This document shows positions 1 through 5,884 of a stretch of 5,978 bases of DNA, in pieces. A program made the translations under genes and the position numbers. The DNA lies in NCBI GenBank assembly GCA_003552565.1, contig PUNB01000186.1:1-5978 (forward strand). Direction: 5' to 3'. The DNA comes from Lentisphaerota bacterium. GTDB lineage: Bacteria > Verrucomicrobiota > Lentisphaeria > Oligosphaerales > PUNB01. The number at the start of each line of letters is the position of its first letter. The first letter of the stretch is position 1. A model generated the notes under the pieces. It was not told the DNA's origin and did not search any database. It was given only the letters and a program-made list of their open reading frames with translations.

Positions 1-1343
1 AGCCGGGAGACGCGGTCTATGCCGGAACTATTAATGGAGAAGGCGCTCTTACTTTCCGAGTAACCCACCGGGTCGAGGACACGACTTTGGCCCGGATTAT
101 CCACATGGTGGAAGAAGCTGAATCACGCCGGGCTCCGGCCGAACAGTGGGTTGATAAATTCGCCCGCTGGTACACTCCGGCAATGATTTCGCTGGCTCTT
201 GTCGTGGCTGTGTTCCCGCCTCTTTTGTTTGTTGCGGAATGGACTCCATGGATTTATCGTGGTTTGGTTGTTTTGGTTATAGCCTGCCCTTGTGCTCTGG
301 TCATCTCCACTCCAGTCAGTATTGTGGCCGGCCTGACCTCCGCGGCCCGGGCCGGAATTCTGATAAAAGGCGGTATTTACCTGGAAATCGCGGGAAATAT
401 CGAAGCATTGGCTTTTGATAAAACCGGAACCTTGACCTACGGTCAGCCAAATGTCCAGAAGATTATTCCTCTGGATAATCATACCGAACAAGAAATATTA
501 CGCCTCGCGGCCAGCCTGGAAAGGCAAAGTGAACATCCATTCGCCCGGGCGGTTGAAGAACGTGCCCGGGAAGAAAAAATCGCACTCATCCCTTCGTCCG
601 ATTTCCAGGCGATAAAGGGGAAAGGGGCGGAGGCGACACTGGAAGGTGGAAAATACTGGATTGGGGGCAGCCGTATTATGGAGCGGAAAAACCTGGCCTC
701 GGAGGAGATCAAGCGACGGATAGCGGAACTTGAGGATGAGGGCCATTCTGTAATCGCCCTCGGAAACGAGGAGCACGTCTGTGGTCTGGTTTCACTTGCC
801 GACAGTCCCCGGGTTGAAGCGGCGGAAGTGATTCGTGAACTGAAACAAATCGGGGTTAATCAGATCATGATGTTAACTGGCGACAATGAGGGCACGGCTA
901 ATGCCATAGCCCGGGAAATCGGCATTCCCGCCTGCAAAGCCGCAATGCTGCCGGAGGACAAAATTAAGGCGATAGAAGAAATGACCCGGAATTACAGCCG
1001 AGTTGCCATGGCGGGTGACGGCATAAACGACGCCCCCGCCATGGCTCGGGCCGACTTGAGCGTGGCTATGGGGGCGATCGGAACCGACGCGGCGATCGAA
1101 ACCGGGGACATAGCCTTGATGTCGGACGATCTTTCCCGCCTGCCGTGGCTGATCCGCCACTCCCGGCGCACTCTGCGTATAATCAAACAAAACATTATCT
1201 TCTCCCTCGGCCTGAAAGCGCTGTTCCTGATCCTGGCATTGCCGGGCTGGGCCACTCTCTGGATGGCCATCGCCGCGGATACGGGAGCTTCCCTCCTGGT
1301 TATATTCAACGGCTTGAGACTTCTTCGGAAAAAGTCAAATTAG
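1..1343 (+). CDS. zntA: Zn/Cd/Pb-exporting P1B-2-type ATPase, 5'-truncated by window edge
   Basis: This is an inner-membrane heavy-metal pump that couples ATP hydrolysis to export of divalent metals. The frame is open from base 3, so the gene begins left of the window; the TTG at 87 is only an internal Leu codon. About 446 residues are visible of a family usually 600-800 long. The end of the actuator domain comes first (GDAVYAG near base 9). Then follow the membrane metal site CPC (285-293), the phosphorylation motif DKTGTLT (417-437, Asp is the phospho-acceptor), the nucleotide-domain HP (534-539) in SEHPF, TGDN (from 876) and GDGINDAP (1014-1037). A Lys at 1215 in the penultimate helix and an Asp at 1278 in the last helix are 21 residues apart, as remembered for K693/D714 of E. 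coli ZntA. This points to Zn/Cd/Pb rather than Cu. N-terminal metal-binding domains and the TGE motif lie outside. The choice between zntA and cadA is a naming matter. The function class is very secure. Confidence 0.96.
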   Translation, partial: PGDAVYAGTINGEGALTFRVTHRVEDTTLARIIHMVEEAESRRAPAEQWVDKFARWYTPAMISLALVVAVFPPLLFVAEWTPWIYRGLVVLVIACPCALVISTPVSIVAGLTSAARAGILIKGGIYLEIAGNIEALAFDKTGTLTYGQPNVQKIIPLDNHTEQEILRLAASLERQSEHPFARAVEERAREEKIALIPSSDFQAIKGKGAEATLEGGKYWIGGSRIMERKNLASEEIKRRIAELEDEGHSVIALGNEEHVCGLVSLADSPRVEAAEVIRELKQIGVNQIMMLTGDNEGTANAIAREIGIPACKAAMLPEDKIKAIEEMTRNYSRVAMAGDGINDAPAMARADLSVAMGAIGTDAAIETGDIALMSDDLSRLPWLIRHSRRTLRIIKQNIIFSLGLKALFLILALPGWATLWMAIAADTGASLLVIFNGLRLLRKKSN

Positions 1344-1354
1344 AGGACTCGCCT

Positions 1355-1585
1355 TCATATTTTAATCCCAACGTTAGCCTTCACCCTCAAAATGACCGCG
1401 CTTGCGCGGTCATTTTGTATCATCTTATCTCGATCAAGACTCAATCTCTCCAATAACAAAGATTCGGCGTCCGCATATGATATCGGGTAGGTGCTGGTGG
1501 TTCCGCATCCGGACAAGATGCAGGCAACGGCGAACAGGAATGCCGTCCCGCCAATGGTTCCAAAGATAGTCTTCCATTTCTTCAT
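1355..1585 (-). CDS. Small putative lipoprotein (76 aa), unknown function
   Basis: The protein starts MKKWK, then has a hydrophobic stretch (about residues 7-24) and a lipobox LSGC at 24-27, so Cys27 is the predicted lipidated residue after signal peptidase II cleavage. Gly28 is not Asp, which by the E. coli +2 rule would favour the outer membrane. The mature part is only about 50 residues with no domain I recognise. The start at 1585 has only a weak GAG upstream. It lies 104 bases downstream of oleC on the same strand and could share its transcript. The last 20 residues are odd: residues 57-66 are encoded by the hairpin at 1389-1416. The original stop may therefore have been lost, or the gene may be a remnant whose frame runs into the ATPase terminator. 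The signal peptide is good evidence of a real gene or recent fragment; the C-terminus is uncertain. Confidence 0.6.
   Translation of the reverse strand: MKKWKTIFGTIGGTAFLFAVACILSGCGTTSTYPISYADAESLLLERLSLDRDKMIQNDRASAVILRVKANVGIKI
1389..1416. terminator. Perfect 12-bp hairpin, likely bidirectional terminator
   Basis: The arms are AAAATGACCGCG (1389-1400) and CGCGGTCATTTT (1405-1416) around CTTG. The GC-rich core with A/T ends reads the same way on both strands. It lies 45 bases after the ATPase stop and so would end that transcript. It could equally end - strand transcription from the lipoprotein gene or oleC. The U tract is only the four Ts of the stem, so the terminator call rests mainly on stem strength and position. 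Confidence 0.7.
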
Positions 1586-1689
1586 TTTATCTCAGCCCAA
1601 CAAATTATTCCTGAATTTATCGATATCTTTCTGTCTGTGTACTCATTGCGCTCTTTGTTGACACCGTTTTCAATCTTCCCGCTGAAACA

Positions 1690-3426
1690 TCAGCACTTCT
1701 TTACTGGATAGAAAATCTCGTCTGTGTTGTTTTTATCGGCCCACTGGGCCAGCAGTTCCCGTTTTATTTTGGCGTTGTGCCGGATGTCCACCGGAAATTT
1801 TCGTTTAAAAAGGATGATGCTGATATCCCGCGTCATCGCATGTTCACCCCCTAGCTCGAGAAGCTCCCGCTGGAACTGGTGTCGCGCTTCCGCATTTTTC
1901 GGGAAACATCCCGGCTCCGGTTCAACCGTCAATACGGGCAGCTTCGCTTCCGACCGGCAGTCGGGCACTCCCACCAGAGCGCTGCGATAAACTCCGGGAT
2001 GCTGATTGAACACAGCTTCGCAGCACAAGCTGTACTTGACTCCCGACGCGGTCGTCACCCGATGACTTTTACGCCCGCACACCCACAGCCTTCCTTGATC
2101 ATCGAAATACCCCAAGTCACCCATCCGATGCCAGACCGCCCCGTCCTCCGGATCCAGCATTTTGGCCAGTTCCGTCTGTTCAGGGCGATTGAAGTATTCC
2201 TTGGTCACCACCGGTCCTTTGACGGCGATCTCGCCGACTTCCCCCGGAGGTGCCCGTAAATCGGCACTCCACTCTTTTATCGGCTGATCACTGACTGCGA
2301 TGATTTCCGCCCGCAGCTCCGGCACCGGCCGGCCGACACAAACCCCGGCGCCGTCGACCGTCTTTTCCCAGGTTTCATTCAGCGTCTCAGTGCCGGTGAA
2401 GTCAGCCACCGGCAAAGATTCGGTGGCGCCGTAGGGAGTATGGGTTTCCGCGTCAGCGGGCAGTATATGATTAAGCAGCCGGTCGTGGATATAGGCGGGG
2501 ATCGGCGCTCCGGCCATCAGCACCTTTTTCAAGGCAGGCAGTTTAATCTGATGATGCAGGCAATAATCAGTAACCGTCCGCCACAGAGCCGGGCTGCCGA
2601 AAGAGGAAGTGACCCCGTGGTTTTCCACCGCCTCGACAATGTTCCGGGGGTCAACTTCAGCCGGTCTGGTCGGGTCCATTTGCGGGATCACCGCGGTGGC
2701 GCCAAGAGCGGTCGAGAAGAGAGAAAAAAGCGGAAAGCACGGCAGGTGCATGTCCCTGTCGGAAATCCCGTACACTTCGCTCAGCATCCGCACCTGGGTG
2801 GCGAATATACCATGCGTGTACACCACTCCTTTGGCTGGACCGGTACTGCCGGTAGTGAAAAGAATCGCCGCCGTCTCCTCTGGCTCGACGGCCGCCGCGG
2901 CCATCTGACAATCAGCCGGAGCACGCCGGATTATCTCATCAGTGGAACGGCGACAGCAGATACGACTTTTCCCCAGCACCACCGGCAGTTCAACACTGTT
3001 GAAAGCGGAACGCGCCGCCATCCTCAAAACATGCGCCGCCGGTACTCCCAGCAGAGCTTGGGGCTCTACCTGGCGTACGCACTGAATAAAACCGCGTATC
3101 CCCATCCCGGGATCGATCATCACCGGCACCGCTCCCAGCTTGAACAAAGCGAAAGTTAGAGCTGTAAAATCCAGGCTGGGACGCACCATCAGGAGAGTCC
3201 GCATCCCGCGCTTCAACCCCATTTCCGCTAATCCCCAGGCGTATTTACAACTGAGTTCTTCCAGCTGCTTGAAACTCAATTGAGTCCAGGCCCTCCGCCC
3301 CAGCCGGTCACGGGATTGAGGAAAAATCAGCGCCCGCTGATAAGGATTACGCCGGGCGATTTCCGTGAGACGCTCGGCTATGTTGGGACCCGCACCAACG
3401 GATGAATCGGTTTTTTCCGGCTCCAT
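1690..3426 (-). CDS. oleC: OleC-type olefin beta-lactone synthetase (ANL/AMP-binding superfamily)
   Basis: OleC uses ATP to close a 2-alkyl-3-hydroxy fatty acid into a beta-lactone, giving AMP and PPi. In the Ole pathway it follows OleA (head-to-head condensation) and OleD (ketone reduction), and OleB then decarboxylates the lactone to a long-chain alkene. From the chosen start the protein has 578 residues, a usual OleC length. Adenylation motifs appear in order: P-loop TTGSTGPAKG 191-200, TPYGATES 330-337, MGDLGYFD 435-442, GRKSHRV 451-457, and the C-terminal catalytic Lys553 in DIRHNAKI. The stretch LPCFPLFSLFSTALG (228-242) and DPTRP (251-255) are, from memory of the family, typical of OleC rather than acyl-CoA ligases. 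The ATG at 3426 is chosen because AAGGA sits 7 bases upstream; the frame continues 47 codons further to a TTG but without a ribosome-binding site. No oleA, oleB or oleD is nearby, which is unusual. An older database name for such proteins is peptide synthase or fatty acid-CoA ligase. Confidence 0.88.
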   Translation of the reverse strand: MEPEKTDSSVGAGPNIAERLTEIARRNPYQRALIFPQSRDRLGRRAWTQLSFKQLEELSCKYAWGLAEMGLKRGMRTLLMVRPSLDFTALTFALFKLGAVPVMIDPGMGIRGFIQCVRQVEPQALLGVPAAHVLRMAARSAFNSVELPVVLGKSRICCRRSTDEIIRRAPADCQMAAAAVEPEETAAILFTTGSTGPAKGVVYTHGIFATQVRMLSEVYGISDRDMHLPCFPLFSLFSTALGATAVIPQMDPTRPAEVDPRNIVEAVENHGVTSSFGSPALWRTVTDYCLHHQIKLPALKKVLMAGAPIPAYIHDRLLNHILPADAETHTPYGATESLPVADFTGTETLNETWEKTVDGAGVCVGRPVPELRAEIIAVSDQPIKEWSADLRAPPGEVGEIAVKGPVVTKEYFNRPEQTELAKMLDPEDGAVWHRMGDLGYFDDQGRLWVCGRKSHRVTTASGVKYSLCCEAVFNQHPGVYRSALVGVPDCRSEAKLPVLTVEPEPGCFPKNAEARHQFQRELLELGGEHAMTRDISIILFKRKFPVDIRHNAKIKRELLAQWADKNNTDEIFYPVKKC

Positions 3427-3432
3427 AAGAAA

Positions 3433-3441
3433 TTCCTTCTT
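3433..3441 (-). promoter_or_regulatory. Ribosome-binding site of oleC
   Basis: The - strand reads AAGAAGGAA here. Its AAGGA core lies 7 bases before the ATG at 3426, an ideal spacing. This decides the start of oleC in favour of 3426 over the in-frame upstream candidates at 3507 and 3567, which have no such site. Confidence 0.8.
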
Positions 3442-3450
3442 GGTAAATAG

Positions 3451-3479
3451 ATTGTAGCGATTTATTTTTGAACCGCTAA
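3451..3479 (-). promoter_or_regulatory. Candidate sigma70-type promoter for oleC
   Basis: On the - strand a -10-like TACAAT (3456-3451, five of six consensus bases) is preceded by a 17-base AT-rich spacer and a weak -35-like TTAGCG (3479-3474, three of six). Transcription would begin near 3444, leaving a leader of about 18 bases that just holds the ribosome-binding site. The -35 match is poor, so this is only a candidate. Confidence 0.3.
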
Positions 3480-3527
3480 CCTGATTAATTAATGCGAATT
3501 CGGACATGCGCTTTTTTTGAACAGAAG

Positions 3528-3605
3528 TTAACGAAGGGAACAAAGGGAAGGCAAAAGAAAATGTCAAAGATTGAAAACTTCGTTTTCTTTGTTTCCTTCT
3601 GTTAA
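3528..3605. repeat. Imperfect inverted repeat, TTAACGAAGG type
   Basis: The left arm TTAACGAAGGGAACAAAG (3528-3545) matches the reverse complement of 3587-3605 at 17 of 19 aligned positions, with one gap and one mismatch. A small hairpin GAAAAC/GTTTTC (3573-3578 and 3582-3587) adjoins the right arm. It looks like a dispersed intergenic repeat, but other genomic copies cannot be seen from here. Confidence 0.7.
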
Positions 3606-3632
3606 ATTTGCAGACTTTTCCGATAGAGACCG

Positions 3633-3649
3633 CCGGCGCAATGCGCCGG
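3633..3649. repeat. Short GC-rich hairpin
   Basis: CCGGCGCA (3633-3640) and TGCGCCGG (3642-3649) are perfect inverted arms around one base. Sterically this would form a 6-bp stem with a 5-base loop. No T run follows on either strand, so it does not look like a classical terminator. Confidence 0.6.
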
Positions 3650-3660
3650 ATACCCCGAAG

Positions 3661-3749
3661 GTGAGACTTGTTGAATGGTTTCTGGTGTCAGGTTTCGGGT
3701 TTCAGAGAAGTCTCCCTGACACCTGAACACTGAAACCATGAAGTCTCAC
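3661..3749. repeat. Nested three-block inverted repeat, 89 bp
   Basis: Three blocks on the left recur as exact reverse complements in mirror order on the right: GTGAGACTT (3661-3669) with AAGTCTCAC (3741-3749), ATGGTTTC (3675-3682) with GAAACCAT (3732-3739), and GTGTCAGG (3685-3692) with CCTGACAC (3715-3722). That makes 25 paired bases with short unequal gaps and a 22-base centre. Chance is a poor explanation. It may be a REP- or MITE-like element, or a structured RNA end downstream of otsB. Confidence 0.85.
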
Positions 3750-3813
3750 ATAAGCTTCTTGATTATTCACCGATGAAACCATTAATTACCCGTTCTTTTT
3801 GAGCATGCGAGCA

Positions 3814-4614
3814 TCAATCGGCCGCATCGACCATCATATTTAGAAACTCTTTCACCTGTTCGACTCCGTCGAGTTGGTATTCAGCCTCGGTTTCGCGATC
3901 AAGCTCGCCGACAAAAATGGATACACCTTTTCCTTTCAGGGCTCGGAATCCATCTTCGTCAGTGAGATCATCACCAAGATAAAAAGGCACCACATCCTGT
4001 CGATCCATACCCAGCGCCCGCAGCAGCCAGAGCACAGCTTTGCCCTTGTCCCAGTCAACATCCGGACGCAGCTCAAAGACTTTTTTGCCGCCGCCCTGGC
4101 GCAGCTTGGCATGACTCGCCACCACTTCCTCTACCACTTGAAATACCGACGGCAGATCTTCCTCCTCCACGTTACGGTAATGCACCGCCACCGCGTAAGC
4201 TTTGCGTTCAATCTCACAGCCCCGCACCTGACTCAGCCGCTCGGCAAGTTCCTTCTCGGCGCTCGCCAGTTCTTCCCGGCAAGCCTCGCCCTCCTGGTTG
4301 CGTTCGCGCACACCGCCGGGGCCGACGATATCAAAGCCGTGACTGCCGGCGTAATACACTTCCTCCAGCTGGACAAAATTGCGCAAGGTCTGCAGATCGC
4401 GGCCGCTGACTAAAGCCACTTTATAGACGGCCGCCAGCTGCCGCAGCGCTTCTCTCATCGACGGTTCCAGCAGGGCCGCCCCGGGATCGTTGACAATCGG
4501 CGTCAAAGTTCCGTCATAATCAAAAAACAGAGCCGGCTCCTTGCCCTCCAACCGTTTAAACAACTCATTTTTCGCCTCTTGTGTCTGGAGATTTTTCAAC
4601 TGTTGTTGTTGCAT
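3814..4614 (-). CDS. otsB: Trehalose-6-phosphate phosphatase (HAD superfamily)
   Basis: OtsB hydrolyses trehalose 6-phosphate to trehalose and phosphate in the cytoplasm, the last step of the OtsA-OtsB route to this osmolyte and stress protectant. The 266-residue length is normal for the family. HAD motif I is DYDGTLTP with nucleophile Asp32 and general acid/base Asp34. Motif II is SGR at 70-72, followed by GSHG at 90-93. The substrate-binding cap region includes ELRP (181-184), then WDKGK (188-192). Motif IV is GDDLTDED (214-221), which binds Mg2+. All expected catalytic residues are present. The start at 4614 has AAGGA ten bases upstream, lying inside a short repeated motif. The gene is downstream of the HAD gene at 4735-5481 on the same strand, with a 120-base gap. 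The N-terminus is Gln-rich (MQQQQLKN), like that of its neighbour. No otsA is in the window. The activity is very likely. Confidence 0.95.
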   Translation of the reverse strand: MQQQQLKNLQTQEAKNELFKRLEGKEPALFFDYDGTLTPIVNDPGAALLEPSMREALRQLAAVYKVALVSGRDLQTLRNFVQLEEVYYAGSHGFDIVGPGGVRERNQEGEACREELASAEKELAERLSQVRGCEIERKAYAVAVHYRNVEEEDLPSVFQVVEEVVASHAKLRQGGGKKVFELRPDVDWDKGKAVLWLLRALGMDRQDVVPFYLGDDLTDEDGFRALKGKGVSIFVGELDRETEAEYQLDGVEQVKEFLNMMVDAAD

Positions 4615-4677
4615 TTTTTTGTGATCCTTTTCGGTTTTCTATGTGACTGTCCTTTTCGGCGCTTTCGGTTTTCTTTG

Positions 4678-4707
4678 CTTCTTTCTTTTTTCGCGAAAAG
4701 AAAGAAG
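4678..4707. repeat. Pyrimidine/purine palindrome between the HAD gene and otsB
   Basis: CTTCTTTCTTTT (4678-4689) is the exact reverse complement of AAAAGAAAGAAG (4696-4707), with a TTCGCG loop. It lies in the 120-base gap between the two phosphatase genes. It could be an attenuator or processing site in the shared transcript, or a dispersed intergenic repeat. It lacks the GC-rich core of a typical intrinsic terminator. Confidence 0.75.
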
Positions 4708-4734
4708 AGAGCTTAATCCAGCCTGAATAATTAA

Positions 4735-5481
4735 TCATACCAGCTCGGTCAATTTTTCAACCGCGACATCGGCGCCGTTATCCAGCAGCTGCTGATGATT
4801 TTGCTTGTGCGCCACCCCGACGACCAAGCCGAATTTTCCGGCTTTGCCCGACTGCACTCCGAATACCGCGTCTTCGAAAACCACAGCCTCCGCCGGGACC
4901 ACCTGCAGGCGATTCGCGGCCTCGATAAAAATATCCGGATCCGGTTTTCCTTTCAGGTTAAGCTGGCGCGACACTTCGCCGTCCACCCGCGTGTCAAACA
5001 AGTGCTCCACTCCCCCTGCGGCTATCACCGCCCGGCAATTGCGACTGGAAGATACGATCGCCGTTTTCATTCCCTGTTGCCGCCATTTATAGACCTGCTC
5101 CAGCCAATCGGGATAAACCTGCACTCCCTCCTGTTCAAGCACTTGATTAAAATAATTATTCTTACGTTTCCCCAATCCGAACACGGTTTCGCTGTCCTCC
5201 GGATCTTCCTCGCTTCCTTCTTCCAGCTCTATCCCGCGGGAGGCCAGGAAGCGGTGTACTCCTTCGAAACGCGGCAGTCCGTCAACATAATCCCGGTAAT
5301 CAGATTCCATGTCGAACTCCTGAAAGGGCAGATTATGCCGCTGGCTGTAAGAGCGCAAAAAATCATCAAACATTTTTTTCCACGCCCGGGCGTGAACCGT
5401 CGCCGTCTGTGTCACCACTCCGTCCATGTCGAACACAGCCGCTTTGTAATCAGTGATTTTTTTCGGCTGTTGCTGTTTCAT
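4735..5481 (-). CDS. Beta-phosphoglucomutase-like HAD hydrolase
   Basis: This is a subclass I HAD protein of 248 residues. Motif I is FDMDGVV (17-23; Asp18 nucleophile, Asp20 acid/base), the motif II serine is in VSSSRN (143-148), the motif III lysine is in GKPDPD (178-183), and the acidic pair of motif IV is FEDAVFG (202-208). The helical cap between residues 25 and about 120 contains DYRDYVDGLPR (61-71) and a long insertion rich in Glu. This pattern matches the family annotated as beta-phosphoglucomutase-family hydrolase, which interconverts beta-glucose 1-phosphate and glucose 6-phosphate and often accompanies GH65 trehalose, maltose or kojibiose phosphorylases. A simple sugar-phosphate phosphatase remains possible. 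The start is supported by AGGAG ten bases upstream. It is the first gene of a probable pair with otsB. The HAD class is certain; the substrate is inferred from family and neighbour. Confidence 0.9.
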   Translation of the reverse strand: MKQQQPKKITDYKAAVFDMDGVVTQTATVHARAWKKMFDDFLRSYSQRHNLPFQEFDMESDYRDYVDGLPRFEGVHRFLASRGIELEEGSEEDPEDSETVFGLGKRKNNYFNQVLEQEGVQVYPDWLEQVYKWRQQGMKTAIVSSSRNCRAVIAAGGVEHLFDTRVDGEVSRQLNLKGKPDPDIFIEAANRLQVVPAEAVVFEDAVFGVQSGKAGKFGLVVGVAHKQNHQQLLDNGADVAVEKLTELV

Positions 5482-5586
5482 GATTGAAATTCTCCTCTGT
5501 TTGTTTCAGGTTTGAACATGCAGCCCGTTGAATTCCGCCCCCGCGCGCAATCCTCGTCAGCAGGATTTACCGACTAAGCAGGTGGT

Positions 5587-5646
5587 TTAAGTGTAACCAA
5601 GTAAGTGTGGGATCAAGTGTTCGATTAAGTTCGGGATTAAGTGTCA
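5587..5646. repeat. Degenerate tandem repeat with 12-bp period
   Basis: Three adjoining 12-base units share GATYAAGT: GATCAAGTGTTC (5611-5622), GATTAAGTTCGG (5623-5634) and GATTAAGTGTCA (5635-5646). Two more AAGTGT copies precede them at 5589 and 5603. The repeat lies upstream of the HAD gene. It may be a decayed microsatellite or a row of protein-binding sites. Confidence 0.65.
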
Positions 5647-5772
5647 TAGTCTCCCGCCTCTCTTCTAAATACTTCAGCTTCCTCTTCATCCCACCCTTCG
5701 TCTCAACCTTGCTTGACCCCTTGCGAAAAGAAGTAATGAGCTGAATTTGTGTTGCTTATAACCTTATCTCTA

Positions 5773-5789
5773 ATCCGCCTCAGGCGGAT
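5773..5789. repeat. Short perfect hairpin ATCCGCCT/AGGCGGAT
   Basis: Eight-base perfect arms (5773-5780 and 5782-5789) flank one base. Its last base overlaps the next inverted repeat, which starts TCCCGAACC. Hairpins of this TCCGCCT/AGGCGGA form are, from general experience, frequent dispersed intergenic repeats; I cannot count copies here. Confidence 0.6.
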
Positions 5790-5860
5790 CCCGAACCGAA
5801 ATCCGATTGGTTTTAATGTTTTCATCCGAAATGGAATATGGTTCGGGACAAGGTTCGGGA
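5789..5860. repeat. TCCCGAACC inverted repeat with an additional direct copy
   Basis: TCCCGAACC (5789-5797) is matched by its exact reverse complement GGTTCGGGA twice, at 5840-5848 and 5852-5860. The two right-hand copies are 12 bases apart. CCGAAAT also occurs twice inside (5796-5802 and 5826-5832). No reading frame of note is enclosed. Confidence 0.6.
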
Positions 5861-5884
5861 CTTATGTTGCATGCAACATAAGTC
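5859..5884. repeat. 26-bp perfect palindrome
   Basis: Bases 5859-5884 equal their own reverse complement, centred on TGCATGCA (5868-5875). Each half carries one TTATGTTGC motif. A perfect uninterrupted palindrome of this length suggests a binding site for a symmetric dimeric protein or a recombination site rather than an RNA hairpin with an open loop. Confidence 0.85.

Larger units (their letters stand above)
3427..3813. other. Repeat-filled intergenic region between oleC and otsB
   Basis: I see no convincing gene in these 387 bases. Besides the oleC promoter and ribosome-binding site, it holds three separate palindromic structures, listed individually: an imperfect inverted repeat (3528-3605), a short GC-rich hairpin (3633-3649) and a nested three-part inverted repeat (3661-3749). 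TGAAACCAT also occurs twice in direct orientation (3731-3739 and 3774-3782). No simple hairpin-plus-T-run terminator for otsB is visible, so one of these structures may serve instead. The separation makes it unlikely that oleC simply belongs to the otsB operon. Confidence 0.7.

Noticed and set aside
87..89. TTG as start codon of the metal ATPase
   Set aside because: The frame is open back to the left edge and upstream residues match the end of the actuator domain of the family, so the gene begins outside the window.
1659..1687. + strand promoter with TTGACA at 1659
   Set aside because: There is no acceptable -10 at 16-18 bases (GCTGAA) and no + strand gene follows.
1681..1694. Hairpin GCTGA/TCAGC at the oleC stop
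   Set aside because: A 5-bp stem without a T run is too weak to be called a terminator.
2440..3159. 239-codon + strand frame opposite oleC
   Set aside because: The sequence is rich in His/Arg/Gln with no domain pattern and lies wholly inside the well-supported oleC gene; it is an antisense shadow.
3427..3567. N-terminal extension of OleC by 47 residues (TTG at 3567, ATG at 3507)
   Set aside because: There is no ribosome-binding site at either codon, the DNA overlaps an inverted repeat and a candidate promoter, and the 578-residue form fits the family and has a good site.
4795..5487. 230-codon + strand frame opposite the HAD gene
   Set aside because: It lies antisense to a gene with all HAD motifs and has no recognisable motif or ribosome-binding site.
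5587..5646. CRISPR array
   Set aside because: The units are 12 bases, directly adjoining and degenerate, with no spacers; the pattern is a tandem repeat.
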